20,917 nt of DNA. Source: a virus. A model generated the notes under the pieces. That model was given only the letters and a program-made list of their open reading frames with translations. It was not told where the DNA came from and searched no databases. Every line of letters begins with the position of its first letter. Position 1 is the stretch's first letter. Position numbers and translations under genes: made by a program. Below are positions 7,834 to 15,096 of the stretch, in pieces. The DNA is taken from the IMG/VR virus record IMGVR_UViG_3300045944_000155, positions 1 to 20,917 of that record; one strand, given 5' to 3'.

Positions 7834-8579
7834 AGGCCGTACCCCGATGAGGGCACCGATTGCCCTCCGATGTACCTAAACCCGAGAGCCCCTCCAAACG
7901 CCGCGTTTAGGATTGGCGCGGTCTTGTCCTTGCCGGTTAAGAACATGAACGCCTGATCGGTATCGGCCTGAGCGCGAGTTGAGTCGTACCCCTTCGCATC
8001 GAGGCTCTTGGTCTTGAGCAATCTCGATATCAACAGCCGGTCATAGAGCACGATGAAGCTGCCGTTATCGGGCGTGTCCGTGCACCCGGTCCAAGTCGGA
8101 TTCGTTGGATCCATCGCCCACCACTTGGATTGATATTCGAACTTGATGGTCTGCCCGGAAGCTGGGGGCTGGGGGAACAGCCAGAACTCGCCTTGGTTTA
8201 AACGGAAGGCGACCGTGATGCTGGTGGTGTTGGTCCCGAGGAGGTACTGCCACTCCTGGTTCGATACCGGACCTGCAAGCGGCTGCTGGCTGGAACGAAC
8301 CCACCCCGCCTGGTCGATCATGTAATTGAAATCAACCGGAAGCGGGTACTTGCCAGTATCCCCCGGCGCGGTCGTGATGGTGTGCTCGCGGTTTTGCTGC
8401 TGCCACTTCCACGCGAGTGCCAGCTCCTCGGCGGCGACCGCGAGCAGGGTTTTTAGCTGTACGAAGTAGTCAGCGGTCGAGCCGAACGGATCGGCTTCTG
8501 GACTAAGTCCAATCTCGACCGCGACCCGGTTCAGGATGTCATTGATGCTCGCCGACTTGGGGACGGCTGGCGCGGCCAT
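7830..8579 (-). CDS. Head-tail adaptor / tail tubular A-like protein (249 aa)
   Basis: The N-terminal helical part (SINDILNRVAVEIGLSPEAD, then FVQLKTLLAVAAEELALAWKW) followed by a beta-rich part (TGKYPLPVDFNYMIDQAGWV, GEFWLFPQPPASGQTIKFEY) and a C-terminal helical region with DRLLISRLLKTKSLDAKGYD is the typical order of podovirus adaptor proteins that bind below the portal. The phrase 'YPLP.DF..mi...w' followed by 'w.lfP.P..g.ti.feY.s' is very characteristic of that family. Its place, between a head-region gene and the nozzle gene, agrees. The ATG at 8579 follows the upstream TAG directly, with only a weak Shine-Dalgarno element. Confidence 0.8.
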   Translation of the reverse strand: MAAPAVPKSASINDILNRVAVEIGLSPEADPFGSTADYFVQLKTLLAVAAEELALAWKWQQQNREHTITTAPGDTGKYPLPVDFNYMIDQAGWVRSSQQPLAGPVSNQEWQYLLGTNTTSITVAFRLNQGEFWLFPQPPASGQTIKFEYQSKWWAMDPTNPTWTGCTDTPDNGSFIVLYDRLLISRLLKTKSLDAKGYDSTRAQADTDQAFMFLTGKDKTAPILNAAFGGALGFRYIGGQSVPSSGYGL

Positions 8580-9413
8580 CTAGGTTTCACGCGAAGCTCG
8601 GCGGCGCCGCTGCAATATCGGCGCATTGTCCACCGGAGCCGCTACCTCCGTAGCCCCTACCACCGGTTCGTCGCTCTCAGGCAAACCTAGTGCGTCTGGC
8701 GGGATGAACAAACCGCTGTCTTCAAGCGGCTTCTCCCCGTCGTCATCATCGTTCTCGTCGTCTTCTTCCTCTTCGTCCTCGGGCACTCGGCTCGGGCGCT
8801 CTAGCCCAACACTTGGCTGGAGCTTCGCAACCGCCGCCTGCAAGCCAGCAATTTGCTGGCTGAGCTCGGCAATCTTGAGGTCACGTTCCTGGAGCTTCCG
8901 CGCCAGCTCCTCCGCCGCCCGCGTATCGCCGGTCGCGGCGAGCCACGCTTTCGCCCGCTCTTTCAGGCCCGCGAGCCCAAAGATAGCCCCCAATCGGTTA
9001 TCCGGGATGCGCGAGAGCTGCTCGACGGTGCGGACGTTGAAATAAGCCAATTCATCGACTTGCGCGCGAGTGATAACCGCCCATTCAGCCAAGGGGGTAC
9101 CCTCGATGGGCTTCGTGGTCGTTCGCGTCTTGTACGCCTGATAATGCCGGGGAAACCGATCGATATCGGCAGGAGTTGCCTCCCGCGCGATGAAATTCGT
9201 TCGATCGCCTAAGACCCTGATCTCAACATGGTCGCGATCGATGTAAATCGGACGCCCGGCGGCGCGAGATTTACCCTCGTCCCGAACCGAGAGCGAGAAG
9301 AACTTGACCAGCAAGCTATCATCGCCCGGCTGAGGCCCCCGCTGGTACGCATCGGTGTTCTCGGTCGAGAACGCCATCTCGGTCAGTTCAAATCCAGCTT
9401 CTTCTGGTGGCAT
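8580..9413 (-). CDS. Head-region protein with acidic tail (277 aa)
   Basis: Residues about 33-160 match a protein that I have seen next to capsid genes in many phages: LLVKFFSLSVRDEGKSRAAG, then RPIYIDRDHVEIRVLGDR, RFPRHYQAYKT, EGTPLAEWAVITRAQVDELA, FNVRTVEQLSRIPD and LKERAKAWLAAT. The 'T.eQL..lpD' plus 'l...A..wl' part looks like a small helix-hairpin-helix-like unit. A coiled coil follows (about 163-199) and then an acidic run of Glu and Asp (about 211-227). The function of the family is not known to me. The start at 9413 is set by a strong AGGAGGG element lying across the upstream TAG stop. Confidence 0.65.
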   Translation of the reverse strand: MPPEEAGFELTEMAFSTENTDAYQRGPQPGDDSLLVKFFSLSVRDEGKSRAAGRPIYIDRDHVEIRVLGDRTNFIAREATPADIDRFPRHYQAYKTRTTTKPIEGTPLAEWAVITRAQVDELAYFNVRTVEQLSRIPDNRLGAIFGLAGLKERAKAWLAATGDTRAAEELARKLQERDLKIAELSQQIAGLQAAVAKLQPSVGLERPSRVPEDEEEEDDENDDDDGEKPLEDSGLFIPPDALGLPESDEPVVGATEVAAPVDNAPILQRRRRASRET

Positions 9414-9423
9414 TTAGGCCCTC

Positions 9424-9630
9424 CTACAGCGCTACAGGACGATTTTCCGACTGACCCGCCACCTCCGTACCCCTAGGGGCATAAGATCGCGGTCTATGGG
9501 AGAAAAGGGGGCAATTCGATGCAGTACACGCCTCGACCTGCTGCCGCCAAGTCCCCTGGCTCGCAAATGGGTCGTAGATGCATTCCTTGCACATCCGGTT
9601 AATCGCCGACCTCATACCACCCGCTTTCAT
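9424..9630 (-). CDS. Small four-cysteine protein (68 aa)
   Basis: The protein contains INRMCKECIYDPFASQGTW followed by RQQVEACTASNCPLFSHRP, giving a CxxC...CxxxxxC arrangement (C14, C17, C34, C40) likely to bind zinc. The pattern 'I..kC.eCiyDp...GtWR.QVeaCt...CPl...RP' recurs in small proteins of phages and bacteria; its function is unknown to me. The listed ATG lies 3 nt after the upstream stop but lacks a good Shine-Dalgarno sequence. An alternative ATG at 9615 (MRSAINRM) has a GGTGG element close before it. Both start points keep the whole cysteine domain. Despite its size, the conserved motif makes it a real gene. Confidence 0.7.
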   Translation of the reverse strand: MKAGGMRSAINRMCKECIYDPFASQGTWRQQVEACTASNCPLFSHRPRSYAPRGTEVAGQSENRPVAL

Positions 9631-9633
9631 GCT

Positions 9634-10251
9634 TTAACGCCCACGCGGACGGCCTCGACCACCCTTGGCGCGAGTATGCCGCTCCGATGCATCCTCCTCG
9701 GCGCGCCGCTCGGCCTCCTCGACCTCGGCCTCGGCCTCGGCGTCCGCTTTAGCCTCGGCCTCTTCCTCGTCCTCGGCCTCCTCGGCTTCCTTGGCGAGCT
9801 GCGCCTGCTCCTCCTCAAAGCCTTCCTCGCCCATCAGCAGCGTGCCGGCGACGGTCAGCGTGCCCCAGACCCGCGCACCCGAGGGAACGGTGAGCCCGGT
9901 ACGGTTGACGACACCGGTGATGAGCGCGCCACCCGGAGCAATCGCGCCCGCAGTGGTCACGAACTGGAGGGTGTCGTTGTTGTCCGCCCCCTGGAACGCG
10001 GCGATGCGGTTGGCGGGAGAGGTCGAGACCAACCCGATATGGCCCGAAGCCCCGTTGTACGGCATGTTGGCGGCGCCGTTAAACGTGGTATTCGGCCAGT
10101 CGCTCACCTTGGGGTCGTACCCCCCGGTGTTGATGCCTATGCCGGGCGCATTAGACCCGCCGCGATTCAGACCGCCCGACCACTGCGCGGCGGCAACCTC
10201 AGTCGTTCGTTGCTTCGCCGGGTCGACGAAGAAAGTCGGCAGATTAGACAT
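9634..10251 (-). CDS. Capsid-region protein with Ala/Glu coiled coil and AT-hook-like tail (205 aa)
   Basis: The N-terminal 140 residues are Gly/Asn/Thr-rich and beta-like (IGLVSTSPANRIAAFQGADN, VVNRTGLTVPSGARVWGTLT), which would suit a head decoration or fibre protein made just after the capsid protein. Residues about 142-192 switch abruptly to an Ala/Glu coiled coil encoded by repetitive DNA (many cctcgg units on the plus strand, about 9700-9790). The last residues, KGGRGRPRGR, are basic and contain an RGRP core like a minor-groove AT-hook. The ATG is preceded by a strong AGGAGGG 5 nt upstream. The decoration role is inferred from position; the family is not recognised. Confidence 0.55.
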   Translation of the reverse strand: MSNLPTFFVDPAKQRTTEVAAAQWSGGLNRGGSNAPGIGINTGGYDPKVSDWPNTTFNGAANMPYNGASGHIGLVSTSPANRIAAFQGADNNDTLQFVTTAGAIAPGGALITGVVNRTGLTVPSGARVWGTLTVAGTLLMGEEGFEEEQAQLAKEAEEAEDEEEAEAKADAEAEAEVEEAERRAEEDASERHTRAKGGRGRPRGR

Positions 10252-10260
10252 GTCGCCCTC

Positions 10261-10365
10261 CTACGTGGGGCCGTGCATCACGCGCCAGCCGATGAAGGCG
10301 AGCGCGATCAGCACGACTAAAATCGTCAGCCCCGTTTTCCAGAGCCCTTTCTTGTCGAACTTCAC
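10261..10365 (-). CDS. Tiny single-helix membrane protein (34 aa, GTG start)
   Basis: Directly after the capsid TAA a GTG at 10365 opens a 34-codon frame ending TAG at 10261. It reads MKFDKKGLWKTGLTILVVLI and ends ALAFIGWRVMHGPT. A short basic N-terminus is followed by one hydrophobic helix (residues about 11-26) and a brief polar tail, so an N-in membrane protein is likely. The stop overlaps the Shine-Dalgarno element of the next gene. The frame exactly fills the otherwise empty gap between two well-supported genes, and its amphipathic layout is not random-looking. No strong ribosome site is seen, so it would rely on coupling to capsid translation. Function unknown. Confidence 0.5.
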   Translation of the reverse strand: MKFDKKGLWKTGLTILVVLIALAFIGWRVMHGPT

Positions 10366-11340
10366 TTAAGGCGTGAAGTTAAACCGGCCCTGAAACTTCC
10401 GCCCCGACGTGGTCAGGTTACCCGCGAACGCGAGAATGCTGACCTCTGCATCTTGGTTAACCGCATAACGCTTGTTGGGCGAGAGCGGCACCATGTTCCG
10501 GTCCGCGTGCGGGCGGTAGTGGATGTAGTTCGTGTTCAGGAAGTAGGCGGTATTGGCCGCCGCACCCGTTCGGCCGAAATCGTAGATGCCGCCGTCCAGC
10601 ACCACGTCCGCGTCGATGAACTTCAACGACGGGAACCCGAGCTGCCCGACCTCGGGCGATTCGAACCGCTGCTGCGCCTGGAGCTTCGCGAGGTACGCGA
10701 GCCAGACCGAGTTCGACATCATGATCAGGTCGGTTCGATCGGGGCCTCGGGTCACGAGCGCCCAGAGCGAGTTCATGTCGGCCAGCATGGTCGCGGTCGC
10801 ACCGGCCTGAACCTTGTTCTGCCAGAACGTGAACGTCGCGCCGTTGATGCCCCCATAGGGAGCAAGCGCCGGGTTAGTGGGAAGCGCCGCGTTTAACCCG
10901 TCGAGCTGCTTACCGCCCGCCGCCGTGCCGTCGGAGTAAATCCCCTCCGCGATTAAGTTCGCCATCGTCGCTTCGGCAACGCTGATGCGCGCTTCGAGCA
11001 GGTCGATCATCTGCTCCTTGCCCGCGTTCTGAAGCTGTTCCAGTCCCGAGATGACGACCGGCACCGCTGCCTGCTTGATGGTGTACTCAGCCGCCGAGAT
11101 GACATCCGACACGCCGACCGGCAACAGGTCATAGCCCGAGTACCACCCGGCGTTCGCGTTCTCGGCGAAGGAGAGCTCTTGCAGGATTTTGCTGCCGCCC
11201 GAGAAGGTCTTAATGCGCCCTCGCATCGAGAGCTTCCGCAGGATGGCGTTGTTGTTGGTAACGTTGTCGGCGATTTTCTTCGTGCGAGACTCGATGGTCG
11301 TCGCGACGATATCGCTGATGTTGGCATTGGCGAAAGCCAT
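10366..11340 (-). CDS. Major capsid protein (324 aa)
   Basis: The sequence follows a well-known podovirus/siphovirus coat family. The N-terminus runs ISDIVATTIESRTKKIADNV, TNNNAILRKLSMRGRIKTFS, GGSKILQELSFAENANAGWY, SGYDLLPVGVSDVISAAEYT and IKQAAVPVVISGLEQLQNAG, with a later IDLLEARISVAEATM helix and a LIAEGIYSDGTAAGGKQLDG segment. Coat proteins of this type adopt the HK97 fold. The length is typical and it lies directly after the scaffold gene. It is preceded by a strong GGAGG element 7 nt before the ATG and by a roughly 200-nt leader with two 54-nt direct repeats, which may matter for the high expression a coat gene needs. Confidence 0.9.
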   Translation of the reverse strand: MAFANANISDIVATTIESRTKKIADNVTNNNAILRKLSMRGRIKTFSGGSKILQELSFAENANAGWYSGYDLLPVGVSDVISAAEYTIKQAAVPVVISGLEQLQNAGKEQMIDLLEARISVAEATMANLIAEGIYSDGTAAGGKQLDGLNAALPTNPALAPYGGINGATFTFWQNKVQAGATATMLADMNSLWALVTRGPDRTDLIMMSNSVWLAYLAKLQAQQRFESPEVGQLGFPSLKFIDADVVLDGGIYDFGRTGAAANTAYFLNTNYIHYRPHADRNMVPLSPNKRYAVNQDAEVSILAFAGNLTTSGRKFQGRFNFTP

Positions 11341-11382
11341 GGCGAATCCTCCACAGAAAATGGTTGGTTCTCTGCTGAGGTT

Positions 11383-11436
11383 CGCTGGGGCTCTAACAAC
11401 AGGCTTCGGGGATTAGCCCGATGGGCGCGGCCTGCG
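11383..11436. repeat. 54-nt direct repeat, copy 1 (scaffold-capsid spacer)
   Basis: This copy matches 11466-11519 at 49 of 54 positions by eye. Read on the transcribed minus strand it can fold as an outer CAGGC/GCCTG stem and an inner TCGGG/CCCGA stem around a CTAATC loop. There is no T-run, so it is not an ordinary terminator. It lies in the untranslated leader of the capsid gene. Confidence 0.8.
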
Positions 11437-11465
11437 AATTCTCAACGACTGGGTAGGCTCAAGCG

Positions 11466-11519
11466 CGCTGGGGCTCTAACGGCAGGCTTCGGGGTTCAGT
11501 CCGATGGGCGCGGCCTGCG
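11466..11519. repeat. 54-nt direct repeat, copy 2 (scaffold-capsid spacer)
   Basis: The second copy begins 83 nt from the first and lies close behind the scaffold stop. The outer CAGGC/GCCTG stem is kept, while the inner stem is reduced to TCGG/CCGA. Differences between copies are five single-base changes, so the duplication is fairly recent or constrained. Confidence 0.8.
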
Positions 11520-11539
11520 GCTGGCCTACGAAAAGTCTA

Positions 11540-12616
11540 TCACACGCTCGCCCGCGAAAGCTGCTCCTCAATCTCTTCCCGCAGACTTTTTTCGCCCGAC
11601 TTGACCGCCGCGCCACCCGGAGGGCTAATAACGCTGCTGGCGGCGTTTCTCTTACGCTGAACGCTCGTCGGAACGGCACCATTCCCCCCGTTCCCCGGCA
11701 TAGCTGGGGAGCCGCCGCCAGTGCCCCGTTTAGCGATCACCGAGCTCACCTGCGGGTCAATCTGACACGCGAGCTTGTACGCATCGGCGAGCGATAGGGG
11801 CTGGTTCCGCGCGGCGTAGAGGTCCATCAGGTCTGCCATCTGCAAGCGCACGTCTTCGAAGAACTCGGGATTCGTTCCGCGAAAGTGATCCAGCTCAGCG
11901 TCAATGCTCTGGTTCATCGCCTGCTCGCGGCGCTGCTCGGCCTGGTTTACCCGCGAGAGCAAGCTATCGACCGGCGCCAAGCGTTGGTTTAACAGCTCCT
12001 CGACCCGCTTCAGCTCGGGCGTCTGCGTGGGCGTGATACCGGCCAGCTCGCCGTCCAACAGCGCGATATCAACCCCGTAGTGTTTAACCAGTGCCGCCAT
12101 CCGCGCGGCTTTCTGCTGCGGGCTCCCAATGTTGAACACCGTCACGGTTTTCAACAGCGTATCCACCGCCTCGAACGGGTCGTTCGTCCCTTCGGCCTGC
12201 ATGATCGGCTGGTACGGCGCCACGACCGCGTGGAACCGCTCGGCGATACGTCGATGCTCGGTCGCGGCTTGAAGCGTCCGCGCAATCTCGTGCTCACGCT
12301 TCGAAATGTGCGCCTGCACCTCGGGCGGTACGGAGGCCCACTGCTCACGTAACGCGGGTGACCAACTCCGGGGCGCGCCCGGGGCGGAGACGGAAGCCGA
12401 GGCAGATGGCGTGTCAGTACCCGCCTCGGGCGTCTCCCTAACTTCCGCCTCCGCTTTCTCGCGAAGCTGCGAAGCCGTCTCATCGGCGGCGACCCGCTCC
12501 GCGCGCTTGGCTTCCGCCGGTGCGTCGCCGACGGGATCCCGCTCGGGCGTCTTGCTAATCGCTGCTTCTAAATCGGCCTTGAGCGTGTCTTCCTGCTCAA
12601 TGACGTTCGTGTTCAT
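11540..12616 (-). CDS. Scaffolding protein (358 aa)
   Basis: Acidic, low-complexity N-terminus (residues 1-80), then a segment with RSWSPALREQWASVPPEVQA followed by HISKREHEIARTLQAATEHR and a stretch containing VVAPYQPIMQAEGTNDPFEA. This 'sW....R..wa.lPpevq..i..Re.e...tl' order is characteristic of scaffold-like proteins encoded directly before the coat gene in many phages. A further helical region with MAALVKHYGVDIALLDGELA follows. The C-terminus is Gly/Pro-rich and then basic and helical (KSLREEIEEQLSRASV), as expected for a coat-binding helix-loop-helix tail. The ATG at 12616 overlaps the previous stop as ATGA and has GGAG about 8 nt upstream. Confidence 0.8.
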   Translation of the reverse strand: MNTNVIEQEDTLKADLEAAISKTPERDPVGDAPAEAKRAERVAADETASQLREKAEAEVRETPEAGTDTPSASASVSAPGAPRSWSPALREQWASVPPEVQAHISKREHEIARTLQAATEHRRIAERFHAVVAPYQPIMQAEGTNDPFEAVDTLLKTVTVFNIGSPQQKAARMAALVKHYGVDIALLDGELAGITPTQTPELKRVEELLNQRLAPVDSLLSRVNQAEQRREQAMNQSIDAELDHFRGTNPEFFEDVRLQMADLMDLYAARNQPLSLADAYKLACQIDPQVSSVIAKRGTGGGSPAMPGNGGNGAVPTSVQRKRNAASSVISPPGGAAVKSGEKSLREEIEEQLSRASV

Positions 12617-12924
12617 TTTTTCTCCACCGCTCGAATCAGGGCTTCGATACGCTCGCGCTTATCAGCCGACGTTTGCCCTTCCATGCGGGCGCGCATCGCG
12701 CGTGCTCGGTTGATGTAATCCTGCGGGGTGTAGTCACCCGCTGGCTCGACGTTGTTCCGCCGGTTGTGGTCGTGCAGCCGCGAGCGCGAGGTGATGACCG
12801 TGCCGTCAACGGGTGAGACGAACGGCTTGATGTCATCGAGCACCGTCGGCGCGGATGCGCGTTCTCGACGCTGCTTAACTTCAATCAGCTTCAGCGTCTT
12901 TCGATCTTGCCTGTACGTCGGCAT
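12613..12924 (-). CDS. Small basic protein between portal and scaffold (103 aa)
   Basis: From ATG 12924 the product begins MPTYRQDRKTLKLIEVKQRR and contains the segment DDIKPFVSPVDGTVITSRSR followed by LHDHNRRNNVEPAGDYTP. The pattern 'ikp..sp.dG..I.SRs.hr.H.R.n.v...gd' is familiar from small phage proteins encoded beside the portal gene; no function is proven to my knowledge. It overlaps the portal 3' end by 44 nt in another frame. A longer frame to 12978 exists, but its extra 18 residues are portal coding sequence read out of frame. A purine-rich AAGGCGAAG lies shortly before the chosen start. Confidence 0.65.
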   Translation of the reverse strand: MPTYRQDRKTLKLIEVKQRRERASAPTVLDDIKPFVSPVDGTVITSRSRLHDHNRRNNVEPAGDYTPQDYINRARAMRARMEGQTSADKRERIEALIRAVEKK

Positions 12925-15067
12925 TGAGCTTCGCCTTTGCTGCCTCTTTGATGATTTCGTTACGGGTCGCGCCAGCATCGAGCTTGGCCTTCGCGGCTTC
13001 TTTGACGATTTCGTTTCGCGTCTCCAAGGTGTCTTTGCGCACCTCGGCTTCAGCGGTCGTCAACGTCTCCTCGGCGTTTAACCGCGCATCGGTGATGCGC
13101 TCCTCGGTATCAGCCTGGAGCTTCGCTTGAATCTTGGTGAGCTCGGCCTGGAGCTCGGCCTGGAGTATGCCGATGTCATGTCGGCTCTCGGCCATGAAGG
13201 TCTCGAAGTCCGCCTGCTTGTCGGTTAAACGCTTCTGCATCTCGCCCGCGAAGTTCGCCTGTATCTGCTCCATCGCGTGCTGATGTTTTGCATCTTCCAA
13301 CTGCATCGCGGCTTGAGCCTTAATCTCCTCGGGCGAAGGCTGCTTCGGTTGTTGTTGCTGCGCTTGCGCCGCTTGGTTCGCTTGCTCGATCGCGCGGTCG
13401 AGCACGCCCTCCATCTCGTCCCCGCCTCGGAATGCCGCGAGCGTCCACTGCAAGAACTGGAGCAATACCGGCACCGAGCCGGGTAGCGCCTGCGCCGCTT
13501 GGAAAGTCTTCTCCAGCATCACCGAAAGCGTTTGCACGTAAGCCGTCCGCTCGGCTTGCAGCTCCGCGTAGTCGACCATCGACATCGACTCGGGCTGGAT
13601 GCGAATACGCAGTCGCGATACATCGGGATTCTTCAGTAGCTCCAGCGCTTGCGGCAGAAGCTCTTGGTCGGGCGAGAACTGCATCGCCGACATACCAGCA
13701 ATAGTCTGCGCCTCGAAGTGCCGACAGATGACCTCGGCCTTGAGTGCGATTAGGTCCGACGCAAACCGCGCGAACTCTTTTTGCATCGCCTGCATGCGCG
13801 CGGAAGCGAACTTCACTTTCTGCTTAGACTGCCCGACACCCTCGTACTGGTTATCGAGCTGCCCGCGCATGATGTCGGAGAACCCCGTCACCTGATAAAG
13901 CAACTGAATTTGCTCATCACGTAATTCACGGAGCTTGTCTAGCGCCGCGACGATGTCAGCTAAGGGGAGCCAATCCACCACACCCTGCAAGCCGCCCTGC
14001 TCGCCCAGCAAGGCCCAGTTATCTACCGGGATCAGATCGTTCTCGGTGCCCTCTTTAAACATGCGCTGCACGCCATCCGCGTTCTTGTCGTAAACGCCGA
14101 CCGCCTTGACCGCTTTCGTCAGAATACCGATACGGGTCTGCAGCAAGTCGATGTCGTTGTAGAGGTCTTGCGCCAGGTGATAGTCGGGCGTCGGGAGGTA
14201 GAGGGTCGTCGTCGGATTCGCGATGAAGAACTTCGGACACGGGAAAAAATTCACGAGCTGCAGCGGGTCTTCTTTCGTGTCGAGCAGGTCATCAACGTGT
14301 TCATTGAACCAGACGACCTGGCGACGAGGCTTATCCCATATCTCCCACACTTCAGCTTGCAGCCACGCGGATTTCTCTTCTTTGCTGCTTGCTTTCTCCT
14401 CGCTCTCGATGCCACGCGCGAGATACTCGAGACCGTCGGCGTCAACTTTGGGGAATCTTGCCTTGACCTGGTCTTTGGTGAGGTAGCTCTTAAACGCGAG
14501 CCAACGCATGTCGCTCCACGTTCTAGTCCAGCTCCAGCGCACATCACCCCAGTAGACGTAATCTAGGGGCGCGTCTTCCCACCGGAGATGCTCAGTCTCG
14601 GTGCGGTCTATTCTGGTGACGGTATCGATCTTGGCGGCGTATCTGACTCTGGCAACACCTAGACCCGAGAGCAGCCGATCAAGTAAGACGTTACACAACA
14701 CGTCGTCATAACGCTCGGTGTCATCGGCGATGTCATTGTTGAGCGTGCGCTCCAGCATGTTGGCGGCGACTCTCGCCACGTCGTCGGCCGAGTCTAGGTA
14801 CGCCCGCGCGACCTCGACCTGGGGGACCTGCCCGTAGAGCAGCTCGTACATCGTGCGGACGTTCGAGTTAAACAGGTTGAGGCGTTTAGCTTCGATCGTG
14901 CCGATGGTGAGGCGGTCATCGGACTTACGGCTGTCGATGTAACGCGAGATGATCTTGTCGGACTGCTTGTGCCATTTCTTCAGCATCTCGTGCGAGGCAT
15001 CAAGCTCGGCCTTCCAGTAATCCTGGAGATTCTCGAAATCAGACCGTGATTCGATCTGCGCGGACAA
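12881..15067 (-). CDS. Portal protein (728 aa, TTG start)
   Basis: The N-terminal half has portal character: a long helical start (DYWKAELDASHEMLKKWHKQ), RLNLFNSNVRTMYELLYGQV, a stem-like region with DVLCNVLLDRLLSGLGVARV, then PLDYVYWGDVRWSWTRTWSD and the segment NFFPCPKFFIANPTTTLYLP. The middle part TGFSDIMRGQ and the following QSKQKVKFASARMQAMQKEF are typical of podovirus portals. Residues about 570-728 are a long Gln/Ala/Glu coiled coil containing a near-exact 18-residue repeat around NEIVKEAAKAKLDAGATR, encoded at 12923-12967 and 12977-13021. The frame opens with TTG at 15067: an in-frame TAA lies two codons upstream, and GGAGGG sits 7 nt before the TTG, which decides the start. It forms the dodecameric DNA gate. 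Confidence 0.85.
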   Translation of the reverse strand: MSAQIESRSDFENLQDYWKAELDASHEMLKKWHKQSDKIISRYIDSRKSDDRLTIGTIEAKRLNLFNSNVRTMYELLYGQVPQVEVARAYLDSADDVARVAANMLERTLNNDIADDTERYDDVLCNVLLDRLLSGLGVARVRYAAKIDTVTRIDRTETEHLRWEDAPLDYVYWGDVRWSWTRTWSDMRWLAFKSYLTKDQVKARFPKVDADGLEYLARGIESEEKASSKEEKSAWLQAEVWEIWDKPRRQVVWFNEHVDDLLDTKEDPLQLVNFFPCPKFFIANPTTTLYLPTPDYHLAQDLYNDIDLLQTRIGILTKAVKAVGVYDKNADGVQRMFKEGTENDLIPVDNWALLGEQGGLQGVVDWLPLADIVAALDKLRELRDEQIQLLYQVTGFSDIMRGQLDNQYEGVGQSKQKVKFASARMQAMQKEFARFASDLIALKAEVICRHFEAQTIAGMSAMQFSPDQELLPQALELLKNPDVSRLRIRIQPESMSMVDYAELQAERTAYVQTLSVMLEKTFQAAQALPGSVPVLLQFLQWTLAAFRGGDEMEGVLDRAIEQANQAAQAQQQQPKQPSPEEIKAQAAMQLEDAKHQHAMEQIQANFAGEMQKRLTDKQADFETFMAESRHDIGILQAELQAELTKIQAKLQADTEERITDARLNAEETLTTAEAEVRKDTLETRNEIVKEAAKAKLDAGATRNEIIKEAAKAKLNADVQARSKDAEAD

Positions 15068-15096
15068 GTGTTAACCCTCCCCCGAAGAGTGACGGG

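Larger units (their letters stand above)
11341..11539. other. Spacer between scaffold and capsid genes
   Basis: About 200 nt without a supported gene, unusual in a block where neighbours otherwise touch or overlap. It holds the two direct repeats and the strong capsid ribosome site. I see no convincing sigma70 promoter on the minus strand. The likely role is an RNA leader that adjusts the coat-to-scaffold ratio. Confidence 0.6.

Noticed and set aside
9496-10320. Long plus-strand frame of 274 codons opposite the capsid-region genes
   Set aside because: It is low-complexity (Leu/Gly/Arg runs) and is the mirror of well-supported minus-strand genes with ribosome sites and recognisable motifs.
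11476-11682. Frameshifted C-terminal extension of the scaffold protein through the second direct repeat
   Set aside because: No slippery heptamer is visible near the stop and the extension frame is Arg-rich shadow until the last residues; the repeat is better treated as a leader element.
12925-12978. Longer start for the small protein between portal and scaffold
   Set aside because: The extension is portal coiled-coil sequence read in another frame; MPTYRQDRK is the more natural N-terminus.
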